This document shows positions 6,646-15,364 of a stretch of 64,000 nucleotides of DNA, one piece after another. Source of the stretch: Microbacterium esteraromaticum (GTDB lineage: Bacteria; Actinomycetota; Actinomycetes; Actinomycetales; Microbacteriaceae); NCBI RefSeq assembly GCF_900163815.1, contig NZ_FUKO01000019.1, positions 1 to 64,000 on the forward strand. The letters are read 5' to 3'. Each line of letters opens with the position of its first letter. Position 1 is the stretch's first letter. The notes beneath the pieces are model-generated. The model ran no database searches, was not told the DNA's origin, and saw only the letters and a program-made list of their open reading frames with translations. Made by a program: the position numbers and the translations under genes.

Positions 6646-9162
6646 CTCCGGGTACCCACCCGATCCGCCGTTTTCGCCCAGCATCAGCCGCAGCCGGGCG
6701 AGCATCTCCGATCGGGTGGTCGCCCCCAGGCGCCGGCGAATATGAGCGATGTGGTGCTCTGCGGTGCGCGGTGAGATGAAGATCGACTCGCCGATCTCGG
6801 CGTAAGTCTTGCCCTGCACCACCAGGCGCGCGACCTCGACCTCGCGCTCGCTAAGCATCTCTTGGGCGGAGGTCTGCGTCGCGTCATCGCTGTCGCCGCC
6901 GGCCTGGGTGGAAGCCCGGCGGGTGCCGTCGTTGGGATGCAGTTCCCGCGCGCAGGCCAGCAGCTGCGCCGCCACCTTTCGATCGGTGGCGCGGGCGGCG
7001 CCATGACCGGCCAGCCGCGCGGCATCCCACATCAATCCGACCTCGGCCAGTCCCTCTGCGGCGCTGATGATGGCGTCTGGGTCGGCCGCGCCAGCCAGCA
7101 CGTCGGTCCACACCCGCCCCGCCCTGGCCATCCCCGCCGCGACCCGGTTGTGCGCGGCTGCCGAGACGAGCGCTTTGGCGTGCGGTGCGAGTCGGTCTGG
7201 ACGGCTGAGCAGAATGCCCTGCTGGATGCCGGCCCAGCGCACGTGCGCCGCCCAGATCGGCGGTGTGCCCAGGCTCTCGACGATCTCGAGCGCGCGCACG
7301 AGAGGTGCTTCGATGCGCGTGGCGTCGCCGGAGCGGGAAGCGGCGCTGACGAGCTCGGTGAGCGGATGCAGCAGGTACAGGTCGATGTCGGCGCGCAGCA
7401 CGCTGCTGCGCGCGCTGTGCCAGGCGGCCTCGAGGCCGGAGGCGTCGTCGTAGCGTCGTGCGAGGGCTACTCGCACGGCGTGCATGAGCAGCGCATCACG
7501 GGTCGGCAGCGGTGCTGCGGATGCGGAAGCAGCGCGCTCCAGCAGCTCTTTCGCGTCGGCCGGGTGCGCGCGCTGCACGGCGACCCAGGCGCTCCACAGC
7601 AGCAGTCTCCGGCGCGCCCAGGGACCCCCATGGTCTCTGGCGACGGCGTCTTCGAGGATCGATTCGGCCGTGGCCAGGCGCCCCAGATTCAACGCGACGA
7701 CGGCCGCCACCACTGCGGGCAGCTCGCAGAGCGCGCCGCTGTCGTGCGCCGTCGAGTACATATCCGCCGCCCGCACCAGAACCGCCAGCACCGACTCGCT
7801 GCAGTCCGGTGCGATCGTGGCCTCGAGCCCGGTGCGCAGCAGCGTCATCGCGACCCCGAGCGGGGAGGGCAGGGTCTGCTCCGCGGCGGGGCGAGCGGGA
7901 GGCGCGCTTGCACCGACACCGAGGGCGGCGATCGTCGCGTTGGTGAGCGATCGGTCATCCTGCGCGGGTGCGAGCTGATAGACCTGGTGGGCTTGTCCCA
8001 TCATGGCGCGCGATGACCACATCGCGGCGGACACGGCGGTGAGCGTTGTGCGGGCGTCGCCGGATGCCGTCGTGAGCGCTTCATCGACGAGGGCCGCGGC
8101 ACGATCGAGGTGACCGGCAGCCCAGGAGGCCCGCACACGCGGGATTGTGATCGTCTCTGCATCCGCCCCGCACTCCACCGCGACATCGTAGAGGTCACTG
8201 GCACGCGCGGGCATGCTGTCCAGCAGCTGGTCTGCGTTGGCGATGAGGGCGTCGGCGATGTGGGAATCGCGAAGCGGGCGCTCGCTCTCCTGCACACCCA
8301 GAGCCTCCGGAAAGCGCGTGTACAGGTCGATGATCCGGCGGGTCGGCATGGCTTCGCGCACAGCTTTGCGCACCAGGGGCGCGGTCTCGCCATTGCGCAG
8401 CAGCAGACCCTGCGCGTAGCCCTGCATCACCCATTCATCGGTGCGGGCATCACCGGTTGCCGGCGGCTGGCCGGGTGGCAGAATGCACACTTCTTCGACG
8501 ACGCGGCGCAGATCTTCTTCGACAGTGTCGAGGCGGTGGATGATGAGTTCGGCGAGAGTCTCGTCCAACTCGGCGTGCGTGCCGTCGTGGGTGCAGTCGC
8601 GCGAGTCGTGGTTCTGCACCGCGGCGGCGGCGAGCCAGGCGATGCCGAGACTGGCGTTGACGATGTGGTCGACGCAGCTGTCCGGCATCCGCATCTCACG
8701 GTCGAGGAGGTGATCGAGCAGATCAGAGCGCGAGACGTGCCCGAGAACGATCGTGGGGACCTGCTGTTCCAGACGGTGCGCGATCGTGCGCACCTCATCG
8801 CCGATGGGCCACGGACGACGCGCGATGATCAGCGACGCTGACGGGTCGTCGGTGCGCCGGATGAGGGCCGCCAGCTGCGCTTGCGCGAACAGGTGCAGGT
8901 CATCGACGAGGAGCACGTCGGCGGCGGCGACATCGTCGAGGTCCCCGGAGACCTCGTCTGCGAAGCAGACGGTCCGTGACTGCTGGGTGAGCAGCTCGTA
9001 AAGGTGCCGAAGACCCGCCGACTTGCCTGACCCGGCGGTGCCGACCAGTGCGAATCGAGGAGTGCGGCGGCCGACCGCGTCCAACGCCGGGCGCATCTGA
9101 CGGCCCCACGCGAGCGGCGAGCGTGGAGTCGAGGGCGCAGCGAATGCAACGGTGGGGGACAT
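6634..9162 (-). CDS. Large ATPase-type LuxR-family regulator, IniR-like
   Basis: The start chosen is the ATG at 9162, giving 842 residues; the frame stays open further upstream but there runs over the Hsp70-like gene with unnatural Arg/Pro-rich sequence. A Walker A motif GTAGSGKS lies at 41-48 and a Walker B motif VLLVDD at about 83-88, giving an STAND-type NTPase. The middle is helical and repeat-like. The C-terminus has a GerE/LuxR helix-turn-helix (LSEREVEVARLVVQGKTYAEIGE region). A similar-sized regulator, Rv0339c/IniR, sits beside iniBAC in Mycobacterium tuberculosis (from memory). It probably controls the two IniB-like promoters. A 22-bp gap separates it from the upstream Hsp70-like gene, so they form an operon. 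Confidence 0.85.
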   Translation of the reverse strand: MSPTVAFAAPSTPRSPLAWGRQMRPALDAVGRRTPRFALVGTAGSGKSAGLRHLYELLTQQSRTVCFADEVSGDLDDVAAADVLLVDDLHLFAQAQLAALIRRTDDPSASLIIARRPWPIGDEVRTIAHRLEQQVPTIVLGHVSRSDLLDHLLDREMRMPDSCVDHIVNASLGIAWLAAAAVQNHDSRDCTHDGTHAELDETLAELIIHRLDTVEEDLRRVVEEVCILPPGQPPATGDARTDEWVMQGYAQGLLLRNGETAPLVRKAVREAMPTRRIIDLYTRFPEALGVQESERPLRDSHIADALIANADQLLDSMPARASDLYDVAVECGADAETITIPRVRASWAAGHLDRAAALVDEALTTASGDARTTLTAVSAAMWSSRAMMGQAHQVYQLAPAQDDRSLTNATIAALGVGASAPPARPAAEQTLPSPLGVAMTLLRTGLEATIAPDCSESVLAVLVRAADMYSTAHDSGALCELPAVVAAVVALNLGRLATAESILEDAVARDHGGPWARRRLLLWSAWVAVQRAHPADAKELLERAASASAAPLPTRDALLMHAVRVALARRYDDASGLEAAWHSARSSVLRADIDLYLLHPLTELVSAASRSGDATRIEAPLVRALEIVESLGTPPIWAAHVRWAGIQQGILLSRPDRLAPHAKALVSAAAHNRVAAGMARAGRVWTDVLAGAADPDAIISAAEGLAEVGLMWDAARLAGHGAARATDRKVAAQLLACARELHPNDGTRRASTQAGGDSDDATQTSAQEMLSEREVEVARLVVQGKTYAEIGESIFISPRTAEHHIAHIRRRLGATTRSEMLARLRLMLGENGGSGGYPEGSP

Positions 9163-9184
9163 CGGCGTCGGGGGCCGCCTTCGG

Positions 9185-11089
9185 TCAGGGAGTCGGTTCG
9201 GCGGCGGGTGGATCCGTCGCAGAAGGTGATGGTTCGGGGTCCGACGGCGCCACGGTCGGTCCGGCGGACGGCGCTGGTGAGGGTTCGGGCGCGGGATCCG
9301 GGACAGGCGCTGGGTCTGGGGCGGGCGCGGGCGCCGGATCGGGTGTGGGGTCCGGGGTCGGCTCCGTCGTGGGGTCCGGCGTGGGGGAAGGCGCCGGGTC
9401 GGGAGGAGCCGTCGTGCCCGAGGGGCTAGGCGTGGGCGTCGATGCTGGCGGTGATGTGGTCGCCGAGCCGGATGCCGGGGCCGGGGTGCTCGCGGGCCGC
9501 GGCGCCGGCGCCGGATCACCGGTGCTGTCCGCGGGTGCGATGGACCGGCCGGCGCCGATGCCGGATCTGCGAGGCTTCGGCGCCGTGCTGCGGCTGGGGG
9601 GCTGCGGCGTGCGAGGACGCATCTCGGCTTTCATATCGGCCTCAAAAACACGATCTGCGGCTGCTTCTGTGCTCTTCACCGCCGCCGGTGTCAGCGCGGC
9701 GGTCGCGACGGAATAGCCCGAAGCCGATCGAAGCAGCCTCATCGACTCGGAATTCGAAGAATCGCCTTCGGATGAGGCGCCCTCGTCGGCGCCAGCGCCG
9801 GTTCCTAACGGGGTGGAGGAGGCGAACACGAGTCCGGCGGCGACGATCACCGCTCCGGCTGCCAGTACTGCTGCCGCTCCGTACGGAATGCGGGAGCGCG
9901 CGGATGACTTCGCCTCGGCACGGATCGGCACCAGCTTGGCGTGCCGCTGCCGGGCGAGCGCCTCGGTCGGCTCCAGCGCGGGCACGAGTGATGTCGGATG
10001 CCGCTTCTGCAGCTGAGCCCAGGCGATCTCGGCTGCGCCGAGAGCAACCGCGAACTGCGGATCGGTCGGCACCGTGATCGGCCGATCCAAACGGTCGGAG
10101 AGGCTCTGCACGACAAGGGGAATACGCGCGGCACCGCCGACGAGAATGATCTCGTCCAGGTCGATCGCGTCGACCTGCGCGGCGTCCAGAGCGCGCTCCA
10201 TCGTGTCGACGGAGGCGGTGACCACCGCAGACGCCAACATGTCGAGTTCGGAGCGTGTCAGCCGGACGCTGGACGCGCGACCACCCAGACTGAACTGAAC
10301 CGACGTATCGGCGCTGACGGAGAGTGCCTCTTTCGCAGCGACCACCGCTCGTCGCGCATCAACGAGCTCGGCACGGTCGATCGTGGGGCTCCCGGCCGCA
10401 GCGCCGGATTCGAGCGCCGCGAGTGGGGGAGCACTGAGTGCGAGAACATGCCTCATCAGTGCTGCATCGACATCACTGCCACCCAACTCTGCGCGTACCG
10501 GAGTGCCCAGTGGAGCCGCTCCGCGCAGCACGCTGGCCTCGAACGAACGCCCGCCCAGATCGTAGACGCCGACCGTGTGGCTGCGAGAGGAACTGGAGGC
10601 ATGGTGCTGCGCGACGACGACCGCCGAGGGCACCAGCAGCACATCGTGCAGGCCCATTCGGTGCAGGTGTGCGCGCACAGCATCCGCCCGGTACCCGCAC
10701 CAGCCGGTCGGGTGCGCGATGGCGACGATTCCAGGTCGGCTGCCCCTCTCTATCGCCGCCGCCGACACGATCCACAGCACCATGCGCGCAAAGAGCTCTT
10801 CTGCGCTGATGGCGAAGCCGCCCACGACGATCGGCACATGGTCGCCGATGGTGGGCATGAAGTCGCGCACGAGATGCTCGGGGTGCTCGCGGCCCAGCCG
10901 TTCTGCTTCCTCACCGAAGCATGCGTCGCCATTCTCAGTGATGAAAGCAAGCGCAGTGATCGCGGCGCGTTCGCCTTCGAGCGCGAAGCGCGCCACGTTC
11001 ACGTTGTTCCCCGCTGCCGAGCAGGCGATGACCGATGCCACACTGGTCGTGCCTGCATCGAGCGCGAGTACGAACTCTGACTCGCCCAT
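9185..11089 (-). CDS. Membrane-anchored Hsp70-like protein with Pro-rich tail
   Basis: The start at 11089 (GGCGGA upstream) gives 634 residues beginning just before the first nucleotide-binding motif. The Hsp70/actin-type ATPase motifs are LALDAGTTSVAS (8-19), VYDLGGRSFEAS (175-186) and ILVGGAARIP (315-324). The fold ends near residue 360. There is no Hsp70 substrate-binding domain. Instead one transmembrane helix (about 403-424) leads to an outside-facing Ser/Thr region and a long Pro/Ala/Asp-rich tail (about 510-634) suited to crossing the cell wall. This resembles DnaK-like envelope proteins of actinobacteria. Its position with the LuxR gene and IniB-like genes suggests it senses or serves the same envelope system. 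Canonical chaperone function is unlikely. Confidence 0.83.
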   Translation of the reverse strand: MGESEFVLALDAGTTSVASVIACSAAGNNVNVARFALEGERAAITALAFITENGDACFGEEAERLGREHPEHLVRDFMPTIGDHVPIVVGGFAISAEELFARMVLWIVSAAAIERGSRPGIVAIAHPTGWCGYRADAVRAHLHRMGLHDVLLVPSAVVVAQHHASSSSRSHTVGVYDLGGRSFEASVLRGAAPLGTPVRAELGGSDVDAALMRHVLALSAPPLAALESGAAAGSPTIDRAELVDARRAVVAAKEALSVSADTSVQFSLGGRASSVRLTRSELDMLASAVVTASVDTMERALDAAQVDAIDLDEIILVGGAARIPLVVQSLSDRLDRPITVPTDPQFAVALGAAEIAWAQLQKRHPTSLVPALEPTEALARQRHAKLVPIRAEAKSSARSRIPYGAAAVLAAGAVIVAAGLVFASSTPLGTGAGADEGASSEGDSSNSESMRLLRSASGYSVATAALTPAAVKSTEAAADRVFEADMKAEMRPRTPQPPSRSTAPKPRRSGIGAGRSIAPADSTGDPAPAPRPASTPAPASGSATTSPPASTPTPSPSGTTAPPDPAPSPTPDPTTEPTPDPTPDPAPAPAPDPAPVPDPAPEPSPAPSAGPTVAPSDPEPSPSATDPPAAEPTP

Positions 11090-11193
11090 CGATTTCCGCC
11101 GATGATCCCCAGGATCCAGACTTTGGATGCGGCCAACTATAGGCCGTTCTCGTCGCGTATGGTAGGGGGTCCTGGACGCAATAGTGTGAGCGG

Positions 11194-12141
11194 GTGACTT
11201 CCTCTCCTCCCGGCGGCTCGGCGCCACAGGCCCGCGCGGCGCGCAGTGGCGTCGCGTACACAGTCGGCGCCTACCTGCTGTGGGGCGTGCTGCCGCTCTA
11301 CTTCCTCGCGCTCACGCCCACCGGACCGTGGGAGGTGGTCGCCTGGCGGGTGCTGTTGTCCTTCGTGTTCTGCCTGATTCTGCTCACCGTCATGCGCGGC
11401 TGGTCGGCGCTGCGGGCGATCATCCGCCAACCGCGGCTCCTGGGGTGGACGGCACTGGCCGGCGTGCTCATCTACGTCAACTGGCAGGTCTTCGTGATCG
11501 GCACGCTCAGCGGGCACGTCATCGAGACGAGCCTCGGCTATTTCATCAACCCGATCTTCACCGTCGTGCTCGGCGTCTTCGTGCTCCGCGAGCGCATCAC
11601 GAGGCTGCAGTGGGCGGCCATCGGCATCGCGGCGCTCGCCGTGGTCGTGATCATCGTGGCCTACGGCCGCTTCCCATGGATCGCGCTGACCCTGACAGCA
11701 TCCTTCGGCCTCTACGGACTCGTCAAGAAGCAGATCGGTGCGGCGGTGGATGCCATCAGCGGCCTCACCCTGGAATCGTTCTGGCTGATCCCGATCGCCG
11801 CCGTCACCCTGATCATCGTCGCGCAGACCGACGGGATCACCTTCGGCACCGTCTCGCCCCTGCACACCGCGCTGGTCGCCTTCGCCGGCATCGCCACCGC
11901 GGTGCCGCTGCTGCTGTTCGCGGCGGGCACCAGACGGATCGATCTGAGCTTGGTCGGGATGCTGCAGTTCATCACCCCGGTGATGCAGTTCCTGGTCGGC
12001 TGGGCACTGCTGGGGGAGCCGATGCCCGCTGAGCGCTGGGCCGGGTTCCTGCTCGTCTGGATCGCGATCATCGTGTTCGTCACCGACCTCCTGCTGAAGA
12101 AGCGCCGCGGCGCGCGTGCGGCAGCCGTTCCGCTGGTCTGA
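11194..12141 (+). CDS. rarD: EamA-family permease, RarD-like
   Basis: This 315-residue membrane protein has about ten hydrophobic helices in two EamA repeats. The N-terminal signature GVAYTVGAYLLWGVLPLYFL and the segment NWQVFVIGTLSGHVIETSLG are typical of RarD. The start is a GTG at 11194; a TATGGT -10-like hexamer lies about 30 bases upstream. It is divergent from the Hsp70-like gene with 104 bp between starts. RarD proteins are drug/metabolite-superfamily exporters whose substrates are mostly unknown. Nothing ties it functionally to the locus on its left. Confidence 0.9.
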   Translation: MTSSPPGGSAPQARAARSGVAYTVGAYLLWGVLPLYFLALTPTGPWEVVAWRVLLSFVFCLILLTVMRGWSALRAIIRQPRLLGWTALAGVLIYVNWQVFVIGTLSGHVIETSLGYFINPIFTVVLGVFVLRERITRLQWAAIGIAALAVVVIIVAYGRFPWIALTLTASFGLYGLVKKQIGAAVDAISGLTLESFWLIPIAAVTLIIVAQTDGITFGTVSPLHTALVAFAGIATAVPLLLFAAGTRRIDLSLVGMLQFITPVMQFLVGWALLGEPMPAERWAGFLLVWIAIIVFVTDLLLKKRRGARAAAVPLV

Positions 12142-12260
12142 GGACCGCGCGGATCGTTAAGGGACCGAGATCGAACAAGGGGTTCTGCGAGCCGGTGACC
12201 ACATAGGGTAAGAGGCACCCGAAAGTGGTAATTCCACGTTCAGTTACGCAAGGGAGCAAC

Positions 12261-13526
12261 ATGAACGCAATGAAGGGCTCGCGTCCCGCGAGGATCTTCG
12301 CAGCCGCCGCAATGATCAGCGCGTCCGCACTGGTCATCTCAGGCTGCAGCAGCACACCCGACAGCACGCCCAGCGACAAGCCCGGTGGCGACAAGCCAGC
12401 CGCCGTGGACCTGACGCTCAAGCTCGGCTCACTGCTGCCGGTCACCGGCCAGCTCGCCTTCCTCGGTGCGCCGATGGAAGCCGGCGTGCAGCTCGCCGTC
12501 TCGCAGATCAACGAAGCCGATGCCGGAATCACGATCGACCTCAGCCAGGCCGACGAGGGCGACCTCGACAACAAGGCCTACGAGACCTCGATCGCGAAGC
12601 TGCAGAGCTCTGGCATCACCGCCATGGTCGGCGCGGCGTCGTCCGGTGTGTCGAAGCTCATCCTCGACGGCAACGTCGGCGCGGGCATCGTCACCGTCTC
12701 GCCGTCCAACACCTCGGCAGACTTCACCGGCCTGAGCCCGATGTACTTCCGCACGGCACCGAGCGACAACCTGCAGGGTGAAGTGCTCGGCAACCAGATC
12801 GCTGAAGACGGCAACACGACGCTGGGCATCATCTACCAGAACGACCCGTACGGCACGGGCCTGGCAGAGGCCATCAAGAACACGTTCGAGAGCGCCGGTG
12901 GCGAGGTCGTCGCAGAGGCGTCCTACAACCAGGGCGATGGCCAGTTCAACGCTCAGGTGCAGACCGTCGCGGCCGCCAAGCCCGACGCTGTCGCCATCGT
13001 CTCGTACGAGCAGTTCAAGACGATCGCTCCGCTGCTCGGCAACGCGGGCATCGACACCGGCAAGCTGTACCTGGTCGACGGCAACCTGTCGAACTACGCC
13101 AAGGACGACCTGGCGATCAAGCTCGAGGGCTCGAAGGGCACCCGCGCGGGCGCCGAACTGCCCACGGACTTCCTCGACCAGCTGAACGCAGCGTGGACGG
13201 CGGAAGGCAACGACCCCATCAACGACGTCACCTACTCGGCTGAAGCCTATGACGCCGTGATGCTGATCGCCCTGTCTGCCCTGAAGGCGCAGTCGGTCGA
13301 AGGCAAGGACATCGCGAGCAAGATGCGCGAGGTCTCCGGTGGCGAAGGCGACGGCGAGAAGTGCAGCACGTTCGCTGACTGCGCGAAGATCATCAACGAC
13401 GGCGGAACCGCCGACTACGAGGGTCTGTCCGGATCGGTCACGTTCGACGAGAACAACGACCCGAAGGGCGCAGCCATCGGCGTCTACGAGTACGGCGCTG
13501 ACAACAACAACTCCCGCATCGGCTGA
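12261..13526 (+). CDS. Branched-chain amino acid ABC transporter substrate-binding lipoprotein
   Basis: The ATG at 12261 follows AGGGAG and gives 421 residues. A lipoprotein signal peptide ends at LVISGC with the lipid-modified Cys at residue 29. A Ser/Pro/Asp linker follows. The rest is a type I periplasmic-binding fold of the LivJ/Leu-Ile-Val-binding class, with GSLLPVTGQLAFLG near the mature start. It delivers its ligand to the LivHMGF complex encoded convergently at 13623-17687. The ligand cannot be read from sequence; branched-chain amino acids are the family default. The gene has its own upstream region of 119 bp after rarD. Confidence 0.9.
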   Translation: MNAMKGSRPARIFAAAAMISASALVISGCSSTPDSTPSDKPGGDKPAAVDLTLKLGSLLPVTGQLAFLGAPMEAGVQLAVSQINEADAGITIDLSQADEGDLDNKAYETSIAKLQSSGITAMVGAASSGVSKLILDGNVGAGIVTVSPSNTSADFTGLSPMYFRTAPSDNLQGEVLGNQIAEDGNTTLGIIYQNDPYGTGLAEAIKNTFESAGGEVVAEASYNQGDGQFNAQVQTVAAAKPDAVAIVSYEQFKTIAPLLGNAGIDTGKLYLVDGNLSNYAKDDLAIKLEGSKGTRAGAELPTDFLDQLNAAWTAEGNDPINDVTYSAEAYDAVMLIALSALKAQSVEGKDIASKMREVSGGEGDGEKCSTFADCAKIINDGGTADYEGLSGSVTFDENNDPKGAAIGVYEYGADNNNSRIG

Positions 13527-13541
13527 TAGCCGGGCAACAGA

Positions 13542-13579
13542 AAGAGGGCCTCGGATGCTTCGGCATCCGAGGCCCTCTT
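13542..13579. terminator. Bidirectional terminator between the liv lipoprotein and livF
   Basis: A perfect 17-bp stem (13542-13558 with 13563-13579) is capped by a TTCG tetraloop closed by a C-G pair, an exceptionally stable form. A-rich sequence on the left and TTC on the right let it serve both convergent transcripts. Confidence 0.9.
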
Positions 13580-13622
13580 CGCGTTCTGTCTGCGGCGCGA
13601 GCCGAGGTTCGACCCGCGTCGG

Positions 13623-14393
13623 TCAGGCGGCGTCCTGGCCCAGCGTGCCCAGGTACAGGCCGATCACCTTCGGGTCTTCCAGCAGCGCGCGTCCGGCGCC
13701 CTCGTACGCGTCCTTGCCCTGATCGAGCACGTAGCCGCGGTCGCAGATCTGCAGGCAGCGGCGGGCATTCTGCTCGACCATGATGGTCGTGACGCCGGCC
13801 TTGTTGATGTCGGAGACGCGGATGAACGCGTCATCCTGACGCACCGGCGACAGCCCGGCAGAGGGCTCGTCGAGGAGCAGCACCGAGGGGTCCATCATCA
13901 GCGCGCGTGACATCGCCACCATCTGGCGCTCTCCGCCCGAGAGCGACCCTGCGCGCTGCTTGAGCCGTGCCCCCAGCTCGGCGAAGATCTCAGTCACGAA
14001 CTCCAGCCGCGAGGCGTAGATTTTGGGGTTCTGGTAAAGGCCCATCTGCAGGTTCTCCTCGATGGTGAGCGAGGGGAAGACGTTGTTCGTCTGCGGCACG
14101 AAGCCCACGCCACGGCGCACCAGCTTGTCGGCCTTCAGACCGAGGATGCTCTCGCCGTTGACGGTGATATCGCCGCCGCGCACCTGCACCATGCCGAAGA
14201 TGGCCTTGAGGAGCGTCGATTTGCCGGCGCCGTTCGGCCCGATGATGCCGATCAGCTCACCCTGGCGTGCGACGAGGTTGGCGCCGTTGAGAATGTTCAC
14301 CCCGGGCAGGTACCCGGCGTGCACATCCTTCAACTCGACGACGACGTCGCGATCGTCGACGGGCTGAGCCGGTGCTGCTGACGAATCGGTCAT
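13623..14393 (-). CDS. livF: Branched-chain amino acid ABC transporter ATPase LivF
   Basis: This 256-residue ATPase has Walker A GPNGAGKST, the signature LSGGERQMVAMSRALMM and Walker B VLLLDEPSAGLSP. It is the short LivF-type subunit that pairs with LivG under the LivHM membrane channel. The ATG at 14393 overlaps the LivG stop (ATGA). One deviation from many relatives is SPVRQDD after the D-loop, where other LivF proteins often have a different sequence; it does not touch catalytic residues. The operon order on the - strand is livH-livM-livG-livF. Confidence 0.92.
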   Translation of the reverse strand: MTDSSAAPAQPVDDRDVVVELKDVHAGYLPGVNILNGANLVARQGELIGIIGPNGAGKSTLLKAIFGMVQVRGGDITVNGESILGLKADKLVRRGVGFVPQTNNVFPSLTIEENLQMGLYQNPKIYASRLEFVTEIFAELGARLKQRAGSLSGGERQMVAMSRALMMDPSVLLLDEPSAGLSPVRQDDAFIRVSDINKAGVTTIMVEQNARRCLQICDRGYVLDQGKDAYEGAGRALLEDPKVIGLYLGTLGQDAA

Positions 14394-15364
14394 GACGGAT
14401 TCTCCTCTTCGAGCTCGGCCTCGGCCTCAGCGTCGATCTTCTTGCGGATGCTGATCGCGTCGGTGTCAGTCATCACCTTGATGCGGCCGGTGACGGCGCC
14501 CAGGTCGACGTCCTGGTGAGCGCCGAGGTAGGCGTCGACGACAGCGGGATCTTCCATCACTTCTTCCGGCGGTCCCTCGGCGACGACTCGGCCTTCCGCC
14601 ATCACGACGACCCAGTCGGCGATGTGGCGCACCATGTGCATGTCGTGTTCGACGAAGAGCACGGTCATGCCTCGGTCCTTCAGACCGAGGATGTGCTCCA
14701 GCAAGGACTGCGTCAGTGCGGGGTTCACCCCAGCCATCGGTTCGTCGAGCATGACGAGGTTCGGATCGCTCATCAGCGCGCGTGCCATCTCGAGCAGCTT
14801 GCGCTGACCGCCGGAAAGTGCGGCAGCGAAGTCTTTCTCCTTCGCATCGAGCTTGAACAGCTTGAGCAGGCCTCGTGCCTTTTCTTCGATAGCGACTTCT
14901 TGCTTGCGCCAGAAAGCAGGGATCAGGCTCGTCCAGAACCGTTCGCCCGGCTGATCGGGTGAGCCTAGCTTCATGTTCTCGAGCACCGTCAGCAGCGACA
15001 GTGCCTTCGTGAGCTGGAACGTGCGCACCTGGCCCATCCGAGCGACCTTGAAGGACGGAACACCGGCAAGACTCTTGCCGTCGTACTCCCAGGTGCCGCT
15101 GTTGGGCTTGTCGAAGCCGCAGAGCAGGTTGAACAGAGTCGTCTTGCCGGCTCCGTTCGGACCGATCAGGGCGGTGATCGCCCCGCGGGGGATCTCGAGG
15201 TGGTCGACGTTCACGGCGGTGAGCCCGCCGAAGTGCCGCTCCACACCATCGACGATGAGAATCGGATCGACTTTGGCGACGCCAGGAGCGGCGGGGCCCT
15301 TCGCGAGTCCGGTCGTCTTCTGACGTTTCACGTTGCCGGTCGTCGGCACGCTGTCATTTGACAA
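14390..15364 (-). CDS. livG: Branched-chain amino acid ABC transporter ATPase LivG
   Basis: This 324-residue ATPase carries GPNGAGKTTLFNLLCG, the signature LSGGQRKLLEMARAL and LVMLDEPMAGVNP. The chosen start is a TTG at 15364, supported by GGGAG seven bases upstream and by an 11-bp overlap with livM. A basic tail of about 30 residues precedes the ATPase domain. A GTG six codons in is a weaker alternative. The protein extends past the usual LivG end with an acidic, Glu-rich tail of about 45 residues, which is longer than the classic E. coli protein. Confidence 0.92.
   Translation of the reverse strand: MSNDSVPTTGNVKRQKTTGLAKGPAAPGVAKVDPILIVDGVERHFGGLTAVNVDHLEIPRGAITALIGPNGAGKTTLFNLLCGFDKPNSGTWEYDGKSLAGVPSFKVARMGQVRTFQLTKALSLLTVLENMKLGSPDQPGERFWTSLIPAFWRKQEVAIEEKARGLLKLFKLDAKEKDFAAALSGGQRKLLEMARALMSDPNLVMLDEPMAGVNPALTQSLLEHILGLKDRGMTVLFVEHDMHMVRHIADWVVVMAEGRVVAEGPPEEVMEDPAVVDAYLGAHQDVDLGAVTGRIKVMTDTDAISIRKKIDAEAEAELEEENPS

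Noticed and set aside
9163..9519. N-terminal extension of the LuxR-type regulator by 119 codons
   Set aside because: The extension is Arg/Pro-rich and runs over the Hsp70-like gene. The ATG at 9162 has a ribosome site and fits the 22-bp gap.
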